The notes under the pieces are model-generated. The model had not been told where the DNA came from and did no database searches. It saw nothing but the letters and a program-made list of their open reading frames with translations. Below are positions 14,568 through 21,871 of a stretch of 37,000 nucleotides of DNA, piece by piece. This DNA comes from Pseudoselenomonas ruminantium. Its GTDB lineage: Bacteria; Bacillota; Negativicutes; Selenomonadales; Selenomonadaceae. Numbering within the stretch: position 1 is the first letter of the stretch; every line of letters starts with the position of its first letter. Location: positions 1 through 37,000 of the forward strand of contig CACZHK010000023.1 of assembly GCA_902780915.1 (NCBI GenBank), in the 5' to 3' direction. Made by a program: the position numbers and the translations under genes.

Positions 14568-16322
14568 TTGAAGGAAACGAAAGATCAGGCCTATTTTACC
14601 CGCAAGATGTTCATAAGCTCGGTGCTGCCTGCACCCCTGGCGGCAGTGGGGATGGCTTTGGCGGAGATGGGGGACACTATCCTGGTGGGGCATATCCTGG
14701 GGGTAGATGGCCTGGCCGCCGTGGGCTTTGCCACGCCCCTCTTCCTCTTGGCTACTTTCTTTGTCTTTGGCCTTTCCATGGGCGGGGCGGTGGTCTTTGC
14801 CAATTTCCTGCATGAGGGGAAAAAGGAGCAGGCGGGAGCCATCTTCCGCTTTTTCCTGCGGCTTTCTGCTGCCATAGGCTTTGGCTTGATGGCAGGGGGA
14901 CTGCTTTTCCAGGAAGGGGTGCTGGCGCTCTTGGGGGCCTCGCCGGAGGAGCCTGCTGTTTATGAAATGGCCAAAAGCTACACTTTCTACATCTTCCCGG
15001 GCATACCCTTCCAAATCCTCACGGTGGTTCTGGCTACCTATATCAGAAATGATAACGCAGAGACACTTTCTATCATCCTGCAGGCCATGAGCGGGATAGG
15101 CAATCTCATCATCAGCGCCCTGCTGCTCATGGGCTTCGGCTGGGGCATCGAGGGGTGCAGCTTCGGCTTCTTCGTCGCCAATCTGGTGACTTTTGCCCTG
15201 GGCCTGGGCTATATCTGCCTGGGACGGGGGCAGCTGCGGCTGCGGGGGAAGGCCGCCGGCTTCAGGGAGTCCTTCAAGGCGCTGCGGCTGGGCTTTGCCA
15301 CTTCATCGGAGTATATCTTTGACGCCCTCTTTACCCTGGCGGCCATCCATCTGCTGGTGGCAATGGAGGGTGCCGAGGGGGTGGCGGTGTTCAACATCAT
15401 CGAGAATCTGGCCCTGCTCTTCATTTTCCTCTATGAACTCATCGGCAAGACAGCCCAGCCTATCTTCTCCGCCTTCTTTGCGGAGTGCAACTACGGCGAG
15501 CTGCATCGCATCTGCCGCTACTGCCTTGGCTATTCCCTGCTGATGGGGCTTTTGGGCATGGTGGGAGTGCTGGCCTATCCTCAGCTTTTGGACTTGCTTT
15601 TCGGCATGGAGGGCATAGAGGAGGCGGGCAAAGCCTATTATGCCGCCAGGATCTTCTGCCTGGGCACTATCTTCATGGGGGTGTGCCTGCTCTTGCAGAA
15701 CTACCTCCAGTCCGAGGAGGATGAAAAGGGGGCTTTCCTGGTGGTCTTCATGCGCCGCCTGGGCGCCGGACTGCCGCTGGTGTTCCTGCTGGCCCGGTAT
15801 GGCTTCTTTGCCTTCTGGTTTGTGTACCCCCTGTCAGAAATCGTGACACTCACAGTGCTCTATGCTTATTATCGCAGGCGCGGCGAGCATCGCAATCTTG
15901 ACCCTGCCCGGGTCTACACAGCTGCTTTCCTGACCGCAGGGGAGGCAGTGACCGAGCAGCTGGAGGCCGCCGTTGCTTTTGCTGCCCGGTGGGGCGCCGG
16001 CGAAGAAAAGCGCTACCTGCTGCGCCTGTCATTGGAGGAGCTTTGCGGCGTTCTGGAAAATGAACAAAAGGACTGCCCGCTGCGGCTGCAACTCACTCTG
16101 CTGGCCAGGGAAGATGGCACCTTCGAGCTGCACCTGCGTGACAACGGCGAGAAGCTCAACCCCTTCCAGCTGGCAAGAGCTGCCCTCTCCAGAAACCCGG
16201 AGAGAGTGGGGGAACTTTCCCGGGACACCGGCGGCCTGGCCCTGCACATGGTGAAAAGCCACGCCAGCAATCTCTTTTACCGCACCAGCCAGGGGTTCAA
16301 CACCCTGACCCTTTCCATATAG
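14568..16322 (+). CDS. MATE-family transporter fused to an RsbW-like ATPase domain
   Basis: A 584-residue protein, longer than the ~450 usual for MATE exporters. Residues 1-445 are a MATE transporter of about 12 helices (SVLPAPLAAVGMALAEMGDT, then GGAVVFANFLHEGKKEQAG). The last ~130 residues are a HATPase_c_2/RsbW-like domain: LSLEELCGVLEN at the N-box, LRDNGEKLNPF at the G1 box (D-x-G) and GGLALHMVKSHASNLFYRTS at the G2 box. The Asn normally in the N-box aligns by eye with Val, so ATP hydrolysis or kinase activity may be lost while binding remains. The start is TTG 14568, with GGGGGAG 5 bases upstream. The gene follows the STAS-condensation gene by 54 bases. The fused domain is the natural partner for the STAS domains and would sit on the cytosolic face. 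Confidence 0.85.
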   Translation: MKETKDQAYFTRKMFISSVLPAPLAAVGMALAEMGDTILVGHILGVDGLAAVGFATPLFLLATFFVFGLSMGGAVVFANFLHEGKKEQAGAIFRFFLRLSAAIGFGLMAGGLLFQEGVLALLGASPEEPAVYEMAKSYTFYIFPGIPFQILTVVLATYIRNDNAETLSIILQAMSGIGNLIISALLLMGFGWGIEGCSFGFFVANLVTFALGLGYICLGRGQLRLRGKAAGFRESFKALRLGFATSSEYIFDALFTLAAIHLLVAMEGAEGVAVFNIIENLALLFIFLYELIGKTAQPIFSAFFAECNYGELHRICRYCLGYSLLMGLLGMVGVLAYPQLLDLLFGMEGIEEAGKAYYAARIFCLGTIFMGVCLLLQNYLQSEEDEKGAFLVVFMRRLGAGLPLVFLLARYGFFAFWFVYPLSEIVTLTVLYAYYRRRGEHRNLDPARVYTAAFLTAGEAVTEQLEAAVAFAARWGAGEEKRYLLRLSLEELCGVLENEQKDCPLRLQLTLLAREDGTFELHLRDNGEKLNPFQLARAALSRNPERVGELSRDTGGLALHMVKSHASNLFYRTSQGFNTLTLSI

Positions 16323-16363
16323 GAGCAACATTATCTTTTAAGAGCGAAATACAACAATTTTGA

Positions 16364-16407
16364 GCGCAAGGAATCAGGCGGTCTGAAAATCGTCTTTTTC
16401 CTTGCGC
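16364..16407 (+). terminator. Hairpin after the MATE fusion gene
   Basis: GCGCAAGGAA (16364-16373) pairs perfectly with TTCCTTGCGC (16398-16407), with a 24-base loop and a following T-rich stretch (CTTTAATTTT). It is a probable terminator for the cluster. Confidence 0.65.
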
Positions 16408-16436
16408 ACTTTAATTTTCCCTTGAACTTCTCAACT

Positions 16437-16631
16437 TTTGCTACTCATGCTGAATCGACTGCGTGGACGTTCCTCAAAGCTTGCCGTAAACGGGTCGGCG
16501 TAATAGAGGGCGTGACGGACAAGGAATATCTCACCAACTCTTCTCACCTGCCTGTGGGCTTTGAGTGCGATGCCAAGGCCAAGATTGATATTGAGGCACC
16601 ATATCAAGATCTCCAAAGGCAGACATTCTAA
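16437..16631 (+). pseudogene. nrdD: Remnant of anaerobic ribonucleoside-triphosphate reductase (nrdD)
   Basis: The plus-strand frame ending at 16631 reads like an internal part of anaerobic (class III) ribonucleotide reductase: an AE-containing segment, then GVIEGVTDKEYLTNSSHLPV and KIDIEAPYQDL. The GVTDxxYxTNSxHxPV and KIxIEAPYH patterns are hallmarks of NrdD. The start, the first ~400 residues, the Cys-rich end and the glycyl radical loop are missing, and the frame stops right after the match. It is a decayed fragment. Whether the intact nrdD lies elsewhere in the genome cannot be seen. Confidence 0.7.
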
Positions 16632-17030
16632 GATATGTGAGGATCTGTGCGAGGAGCTTGATAGGCTGTGTCCGTCAGAAACACTCTGGAAAGACTGTTC
16701 GTGACCTTAACCCCTCCAGAGAGTACAAGGGAAATGACAGGTAGGGTGTCTATGGAGGTTTATCCCTTCGAGAGGGCTATGAAAGTAAACTGTGGTATGA
16801 GAGAGGGCATTGAGGAAGGCCACCATACCATGAAGACCGTGGTCAAGTGCGAAATGCCTGGGGATATGCAGTAGGTCTTCGGCGTTGTTTGTACCTGTTG
16901 TACCTGGTGTATCAACTGCAAGCGTAAGAAAGATGTCCGAGGCCGTGGAGGCTACGGTCGTAATGGTCTTGTAAAACAGGCGTGAATTTGCCATAATGAT
17001 CTCACGACAACTTATCTACACAGGATAGGA
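16632..17030. other. Degenerate intergenic stretch
   Basis: About 400 bases without a convincing gene. Short open stretches exist on both strands (for example 16668-16874), but none has a good RBS or familiar motif. A Cys-rich reading around 16890-16975 (pattern CxxCxxCxxC) could be further debris from a metalloprotein gene, but I cannot assign it. Confidence 0.5.
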
Positions 17031-17032
17031 TA

Positions 17033-17061
17033 AAAATGTCCCTCGAATGGAGGGCATTTTT
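17033..17061 (+). terminator. Intrinsic terminator
   Basis: CCCTC (17040-17044) pairs with GAGGG (17050-17054) and the stem extends through ATG/CAT after a one-base bulge, flanked by A and T runs (T5 at 17057-17061). No intact gene lies just upstream, so it may be left from a lost gene. Confidence 0.6.
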
Positions 17062-17175
17062 ATTGCCCGAATGTATGTTTTTCTTTTAGAATTGGCGAGG
17101 TAAAAGAAAAGAGTCTGTGATTCGGGGACATTTTTAAGCCATTCTATTGCAGGAAAATGCTCACTTTCGTAGTAT

Positions 17176-17181
17176 TATAAT
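17176..17181 (+). promoter_or_regulatory. -10 box of the 71-residue protein gene
   Basis: A consensus TATAAT about 40 bases before the ATG at 17221. No -35 box at standard spacing is evident: TTGCAG at 17147-17152 is too far. AGGAGG at about 17208-17213 is the RBS. Confidence 0.45.
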
Positions 17182-17220
17182 AGAGTAAGCTGTATTTTCG
17201 CAAATTAGGAGGAATTTGTC

Positions 17221-17436
17221 ATGGCAAGAGTAGTGGACTACGATAAGAAGATTGGGGACATCAAGGCTAAGATTGAGAAGTACACTGAACAAATCAAGGA
17301 TCTCAAGGCAGAATTGGCTAAGATAGAAGATGCCAAGACTAAGACTGATTTCAAGGCGCTCAATGAGTATCTGGCTGGTAAGGGTATTGCTCCCAATGAA
17401 GCTATGGGAAGGCTCAAGGAAATTTACGGCGAATAA
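17221..17436 (+). CDS. Small coiled-coil protein, unknown function
   Basis: A 71-residue protein with strong start signals (AGGAGG, 7-base spacing) and its own terminator. Residues 7-45 (KKIGDIKAKIEKYTEQIKDL and on) have the heptad spacing of a coiled coil. The tail (FKALNEYLAGKGIAPNEAMG) looks like a short helical hairpin. It has no Cys, membrane segment or signal peptide, so it is a soluble cytosolic protein that probably oligomerises. I do not recognise the family. The isolated, strongly signalled gene suggests a small abundant protein such as a chaperone or nucleoid-type factor, but this is only a guess. Confidence 0.75.
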   Translation: MARVVDYDKKIGDIKAKIEKYTEQIKDLKAELAKIEDAKTKTDFKALNEYLAGKGIAPNEAMGRLKEIYGE

Positions 17437-17443
17437 GACATTG

Positions 17444-17472
17444 ACCTCCGGGGTGCTCCTCGGAGGTTTTTT
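17444..17472 (+). terminator. Intrinsic terminator
   Basis: ACCTCCG (17444-17450) pairs with CGGAGGT (17461-17467) and is followed by T6. It lies 8 bases after the stop codon of the small coiled-coil gene. Confidence 0.85.
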
Positions 17473-17508
17473 AGAAGGAAGTTACGGAAATAGAGGTGGG
17501 GAGAGAAA

Positions 17509-18306
17509 ATGATTAAAATGAATCTGAAAGATGCTAAAATCATGTATAAAATGTTAGGCTTAGGAAAAATTACAGATAGTTGTACCTCAGAAGAACCTCA
17601 TACCGTTAAGTATAATCGACATAACGTAGCATACAAGCTGAACTATTGTGATGGTGGACAGAGCGAAAAGCGCGTAGGATATTATGGAGTATGTTCAGAA
17701 AATATCATTAGATACAATATTGAAGAAAAGCATCGTGAATGGTGTTCTAACCAGGAATGCCGATGCTATCAGTACTACTCTGGGGAAATTACATATCAGG
17801 ACATTGTAAATGTTTACCCAGAAGAATGGCCATGCTATGAAAGTGCCACTCTCATGAATTGGAATGTAAGTGCAGGGACTAATAAAGATGGAACTCCTCG
17901 TAAAATCAAACGTGCAGAGGAGAAATCTCTTTGTGTATTGACAACATTACTGCCAAAAGCAAAAGAAGAAGAAAGGATTATAATTGCTTCATTTATAATA
18001 GATGAAGTGTTTACTGGGGATGATGAAACAGAGGGATATGTAGCAGCTAATGAAGATTACTGTTTGGAATTCAGTCCTAACGAAGCAAAGCAACTTCACT
18101 TCTGGGAGTATTACGCTAATCCAAATCATCCTGAGACAAAGGCATGGAATACAGGGCTGATAAGGTATTTTAATGATGAAATAGCAGCGAAGATGCTTTC
18201 GCGTATGGTAGTGGTAAAGAGTGATGAGGAGGGCAAACAGAAAGCAAAAAGTATGCTAGATTACTACGTCAAATTACATAAAGGACTATATAATCATATA
18301 ACTTAG
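17509..18306 (+). CDS. Uncharacterised protein with Cys cluster, AT-rich accessory gene
   Basis: A 265-residue soluble protein that I cannot assign. RBS GGGGAG lies 5 bases before ATG 17509. The middle contains WCSNQECRCYQYYSGEI (about 82-98) and nearby PCYES, which could form a metal site or structural Cys cluster. The second half has a hydrophobic strand (ERIIIASFIIDEVF) and a motif HFWEYYANPNHPETKAWNTG followed by LIRYFNDE, which look conserved. It is more AT-rich than the genes of the first 16 kb and uses AGA and ATA codons, so it may have been acquired by transfer. It stands alone, ending in front of a bidirectional terminator. Confidence 0.7.
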   Translation: MIKMNLKDAKIMYKMLGLGKITDSCTSEEPHTVKYNRHNVAYKLNYCDGGQSEKRVGYYGVCSENIIRYNIEEKHREWCSNQECRCYQYYSGEITYQDIVNVYPEEWPCYESATLMNWNVSAGTNKDGTPRKIKRAEEKSLCVLTTLLPKAKEEERIIIASFIIDEVFTGDDETEGYVAANEDYCLEFSPNEAKQLHFWEYYANPNHPETKAWNTGLIRYFNDEIAAKMLSRMVVVKSDEEGKQKAKSMLDYYVKLHKGLYNHIT

Positions 18307-18422
18307 GTTTTATATATGAGGTGAGAAGTGCCAGAGTAAGGATTGCATCACATGACAAATCATGGTATTGGGTTCCTCAAGGCATAAAAGGGGAGTACTT
18401 ATCCTCATCTCCCTCCGCATAT

Positions 18423-18451
18423 AAAAAGCCCCTTATGCAGAGGGGCTTTTT
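18423..18451. terminator. Bidirectional terminator
   Basis: AAAAAGCCCCT (18423?-18433) pairs with AGGGGCTTTTT (18441-18451) across a 7-base loop. It has T5 on both strands and lies between convergent genes at 17509-18306 and 18467-19336. Confidence 0.85.
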
Positions 18452-18466
18452 ATGGCTATTAAATAT

Positions 18467-19336
18467 TTATTGTATTCCCATTGCTGATTCAAGTTCTTTT
18501 AGTATATTTGATGCTTCTAATGCCGAAACATCAGCCTCATTTGCGCGACGTCTTATTCCTTCAGCATCATCTAAGTCATAATTACCTGACTTCAAACCGT
18601 CTGCATATATTTCAGAGGCACGGATTCTTTTCCATAAGGAATCACGGAATTTTTTTTCGATTTCTTTCATCTGATTTTTTTGCTCATCTGTCGCATATTC
18701 AGGTATACTATAGTTTTCCCCTTCGGAACTTTTTAAGTATTGCTTAAGGTTAATATTTAGTGTGTTTGCTGCGTCATAATCCGTGGCCGGATTATGACTA
18801 CCAGTTGCGATTGGCCACCAATACTGCCACTGTTCATTTGTATCGTTCATTAACGTTCTCATTCGAATGCACCATGAACGGACGTACTCTTCGGCATGGC
18901 TCGCTTTTTCTTTTTCTTCTGCTTCAAGTTTGGCTTTTCTTTCTGCTTCGGCTGCATCCTCCTGTGCTTTCTTCTCGGTCTCAGCTTTTTCCTTTTCGGC
19001 TTTTTCTGCCATTTTTGCCTCATATTTTATATCATAATCTTTTTTCCAATCAATTGCATGAGGTGTAACAACTCCTAAAAAGCCAAATATAATGGCAAAA
19101 AAGATACATGTGATCCAAGCATAATAATAATTCGAGGCTTCTGGTTCTCTAGCATTCCAATTTACATTTTTATCAACTTTCAGGGAAGTTACTTTACAAC
19201 GTATCGCAAAAGCCAAGAATATAGCTGCAATAACACAAAAACCTGTTCCAAAATTAAGCCACGCTAAAAACGTCATAAGTACGGACCACATAAAGTATAA
19301 GAGAATCAAACCAACAATCAATATAACAATTTGCAT
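18467..19336 (-). CDS. Membrane protein with cytosolic coiled coil, unknown function
   Basis: A 289-residue protein. Two membrane helices occupy about residues 3-45 (IVILIVGLILLYFMWSVLMT, then GTGFCVIAAIFLAFAI) and a third about 73-93 (WITCIFFAIIFGFLGVV). A charged Lys/Glu/Ala coiled coil follows (about 105-150, EKAEKEKAETEKKAQEDAAE). The last 140 residues form a soluble domain with QWQYWWPIATGSHNPATDYD. The start has AAGGAG 8 bases upstream. It is 90 bases downstream of the zinc-ribbon gene on the same strand and probably shares its transcript. I know no family for it. The AT-rich base use matches its neighbours and differs from the GC-rich core genes. Confidence 0.72.
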   Translation of the reverse strand: MQIVILIVGLILLYFMWSVLMTFLAWLNFGTGFCVIAAIFLAFAIRCKVTSLKVDKNVNWNAREPEASNYYYAWITCIFFAIIFGFLGVVTPHAIDWKKDYDIKYEAKMAEKAEKEKAETEKKAQEDAAEAERKAKLEAEEKEKASHAEEYVRSWCIRMRTLMNDTNEQWQYWWPIATGSHNPATDYDAANTLNINLKQYLKSSEGENYSIPEYATDEQKNQMKEIEKKFRDSLWKRIRASEIYADGLKSGNYDLDDAEGIRRRANEADVSALEASNILKELESAMGIQ

Positions 19337-19426
19337 AACAATTCTCCTTTTGTTTGCTATTGCACCCTTTCACAAGAGGTGAGGACAGATATAAGAATTG
19401 ATAAACGCTCCTTTTGTTATCTGGCT

Positions 19427-20617
19427 TTACTTCAACGCATCTATACCTGCTATATCTGTTATGTTAATCATTCCATCTTTTGCCTCGACTAAACACTGGT
19501 ATCCACTCTTTAGTTTTATTTTCAACGTATATTCTTTACCAGATACCCCCCATTTTAGAGAATCACCGCCTAAAAACCATCCTAATGCAGCCCTTTGACT
19601 GTTGAAATTTTTCTCATCGAATTTTTCTAGTGTTTCCACATCAAAAAATAGATATTCTGTGAAACTATCAAATCTTAATGGGGCTACTAATCTATCATAC
19701 TTACGAATGATTTTGATTTTCTTATTACTTTTATCTATATCATACGGAAAATCTGATTTGATGATAGAAGGCAATAAATCAGTATGTTCTTTGTCATTAT
19801 CAAAATTAAATTCTTTTAGATTTTTTATGTATTTTTGTATTGTAGATACTATGGGATTTTTATCGTTTACTTTCATGGATATAACACTGTACTTGGTGAG
19901 GATATCCACCGTAGATTCTTTGCCTGCACGAGCTGCATATATTTCATCTATTGGGATTTGTCTCGGTGTATGTCCTTTTAATCTTATTTCAAAATTATTA
20001 TTGCCAGCATATAGTTGAGCCTTGTCCTTACAGCTTCTTTCACCAATATTGCAAATGAATTCATAGTTATTTCTTGTATTATCTGGAGAGTTGTTTCCTC
20101 CTAGTATCTTTGATTGGATGTCAATTATTGTTGGTATTGCTTCTGGGAAATTAAAGAAAAACTTATCGTTTCCTAATTGTATATACTTCCTAATAAAAAG
20201 ATATTTACCTTGCTTTATCTCTGTATTTATAGGGTAAAATAAATCAGGTTCATTTCTACATAAAATGCTTCTTATTATATACATTATTCTTTGGTTGGTA
20301 ATGATGAATGCTCCGCCACTAAAATTAGCTACTTCGCCTTTTATTTCTCCCGTTACGATATATTCTATTGATTCTCCATCTTTTAGAATATCCAGGAGCG
20401 CATTTTTTGTTTTTGGGTTTTTTTGCATATACCCATATCTATCTACCCTTCGTATCTGCTCCTCATAATCTATTTCTTGTGGTACAGATATGCGTGAGAG
20501 CGAACTTTCTTGTGCTTCGGCATTATCTTCATTATTTGAATGTAATACTTCTTCTCCACACTTGAAACAAAACTTTGCATCATCGGGTAATTGAGTCCCA
20601 CATTTCATACAAAACAT
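19427..20617 (-). CDS. Zinc-ribbon protein with PH-like domain
   Basis: A 396-residue protein that begins with a zinc ribbon (MFCMKCGTQLPDDAKFCFKC, two CxxC pairs in the first 20 residues) and an acidic linker. A domain of about 100 residues follows, with GESIEYIVTGEIKGEV and GGAFIITNQRIMYIIRS, the pattern of bacterial PH domains whose strand reads 'TNxRIxY'. A related pattern seems to recur in the second half (LAGxNNFEIRLKGHTPRQIP region, then TVDILTKYSVISMKV). There is no membrane segment. Such proteins are common, poorly understood cytosolic modules. It precedes the coiled-coil membrane protein gene on the same strand, and the PH-like part could bind membrane or that partner. GGGGGG serves as RBS. 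Confidence 0.72.
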   Translation of the reverse strand: MFCMKCGTQLPDDAKFCFKCGEEVLHSNNEDNAEAQESSLSRISVPQEIDYEEQIRRVDRYGYMQKNPKTKNALLDILKDGESIEYIVTGEIKGEVANFSGGAFIITNQRIMYIIRSILCRNEPDLFYPINTEIKQGKYLFIRKYIQLGNDKFFFNFPEAIPTIIDIQSKILGGNNSPDNTRNNYEFICNIGERSCKDKAQLYAGNNNFEIRLKGHTPRQIPIDEIYAARAGKESTVDILTKYSVISMKVNDKNPIVSTIQKYIKNLKEFNFDNDKEHTDLLPSIIKSDFPYDIDKSNKKIKIIRKYDRLVAPLRFDSFTEYLFFDVETLEKFDEKNFNSQRAALGWFLGGDSLKWGVSGKEYTLKIKLKSGYQCLVEAKDGMINITDIAGIDALK

Positions 20618-20925
20618 GTATAATCCCCCCTTTTTTTTAATTGTTTATTATTCGACGAAATGTATATTTCTCCTGCTATCGAAACAATAAAAGTTTAATT
20701 CTAATTTCTTAAATACCATTATAAGTTGAAAAACCAAGAAGGTGAAGCACCATAAAAAAGATAAATCTCTATTACCTTTTGGGCTGAGTCTAACGAAGAA
20801 ACAGGGCGAAGTTATGGAATTGCGTTCCGCTGGCATCATCAAAGCCTGGCCTTTCACCAGCGAATGAGAACTCTTAACAGGGAGTACCCCGGAAAGCAGG
20901 TCAAACTCCTATGACTCTATGTTGT
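20618..20925. other. AT-rich intergenic stretch with no clear gene
   Basis: This region holds the upstream DNA of the minus-strand zinc-ribbon gene and a plus-strand open stretch (about 20741-20865) encoding SLTKKQGEVMELRSAGIIKA without start signals. That stretch looks protein-like but is unassigned, probably a relic. Confidence 0.45.
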
Positions 20926-20931
20926 ATACCA

Positions 20932-21113
20932 CCTAAAATCCCGAAGATTTTTTACCCTACGCCAAGAGTTCAATAATATCAAGGGTTCACGGCGTTTTCG
21001 GTAGGGCTATAAAACTTACCCTACGAAGCCCTAAAATTGTGCTTGAAATGCCGTGCCCCCTTGTGAATACTAGGTTTTGGAATTGTAGATTAAGTTTTCG
21101 ACGGGATTTTAGG
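20932..21113. mobile_element. MITE-like element with terminal inverted repeats and target duplication
   Basis: A 182-bp non-coding element. Its ends are perfect 12-bp inverted repeats (CCTAAAATCCCG at 20932-20943, CGGGATTTTAGG at 21102-21113). The hexamer ATACCA abuts the outside of both ends (20926-20931 and 21114-21119) as an exact direct repeat. This combination is what a DNA transposon leaves on insertion. Inside, TTACCCTACG occurs twice and its complement-like CGGTAGGG once, giving subterminal structure. No transposase is encoded, so it would need one supplied by a related insertion sequence. I cannot name the parent family. Confidence 0.75.
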
Positions 21114-21119
21114 ATACCA

Positions 21120-21370
21120 TTGTCAAGTCATGGTCGGCAATATCTCCCTCGAACAGATTCCATTCCTAGCGGTTCTCTCTAAGGGAGGCGCAAGCGTCAT
21201 GATTGATCTCAACTGCTCCAAGTGTGGTAAAGACGGCCTATTCCACGCCAAGGGCTAGGCCGTTGGTACCGCGAATAACTCTATGGTTGCAAATTCTGTA
21301 TACTTCTCCTTTCTGCACCTGTGGTATTTTCTTATATTGTAAATCGTCTGATTGAATCCAGCAAGGACAA
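21120..21370. other. Intergenic stretch with a doubtful 43-codon ORF
   Basis: A plus-strand ORF at 21130-21258 would encode 42 residues ending in NCSKCGKDGLFHAKG. It has a CxxC pair but no RBS, so it is probably a relic. Nothing else is recognisable. Confidence 0.35.
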
Positions 21371-21625
21371 TTAGGCATCTGTGTAGGCAAAATGCTCATT
21401 TTCCTCGTTTATGCCATCTAATCTTAGGCTGAGAGCGTAGTCAAGTGTCTCATTGGCTAATTAGAGCCCTTTTTCCTCTGAGATATTATGCTCTTTGAAC
21501 AATTCCCGTAGCCTATTTTCATGTTCTTGATGTGCCTCGTCATTTCTGAGGGGCTTTAGTTCTGGCATATCATAGAGATTGAACGAGCAAACTAAGTCCT
21601 AAAAATTGGCATAAAAAGATTCCAT
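21371..21625 (-). pseudogene. Decayed gene of unknown family with in-frame stops
   Basis: Reading the minus strand from ATG 21625 gives 85 codons of protein-like sequence (for example YDMPELKPLRNDEAHQEHEN and ANETLDYALSLRLDGINEEN) interrupted by a TAG after codon 8 and a TAA at codon 55, and ending at TAA 21371-21373. The charged helical character continues smoothly across both inner stops, which points to a gene that has acquired nonsense mutations. I do not recognise the family. The base composition suits the surrounding accessory DNA. Confidence 0.5.
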
Positions 21626-21709
21626 CCTCTCGAAAAAAGAACGGTATCAACTCTGGATTGTGGCCTATCCGAGAGTTTGAATTACAGGTAAAGAAGTGCA
21701 AAACGTAAG

Positions 21710-21734
21710 CTCCCACCGATTTGGTGGGAGTTTT
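21710..21734 (+). terminator. Intrinsic terminator (plus strand)
   Basis: CTCCCACC (21710-21717) pairs with GGTGGGAG (21723-21730), with a 5-base loop and then TTTT. No intact plus-strand gene precedes it, so it may be left from a lost gene. Confidence 0.7.
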
Positions 21735-21871
21735 GTTGTATGAAAGTGTGGCTTCGTCCTCTATTTCTGCGGCATCGCCCAATTATTGCTTACCGTAAAT
21801 AGAATCTTAGATAGTCCAGCATTTTAGCGTTCCACTTTTTATCGCCCGGCAGCTGATAGACAAAGTTGCTC

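Noticed and set aside
16668..16874. Plus-strand ORF of 68 codons and the opposing 95-codon minus-strand ORF
   Set aside because: Neither has an RBS or recognisable sequence, and both lie in decayed DNA after the nrdD remnant.
21130..21258. Short ORF with a CxxC pair
   Set aside because: No RBS and no known family; kept only as a note in the intergenic entry.
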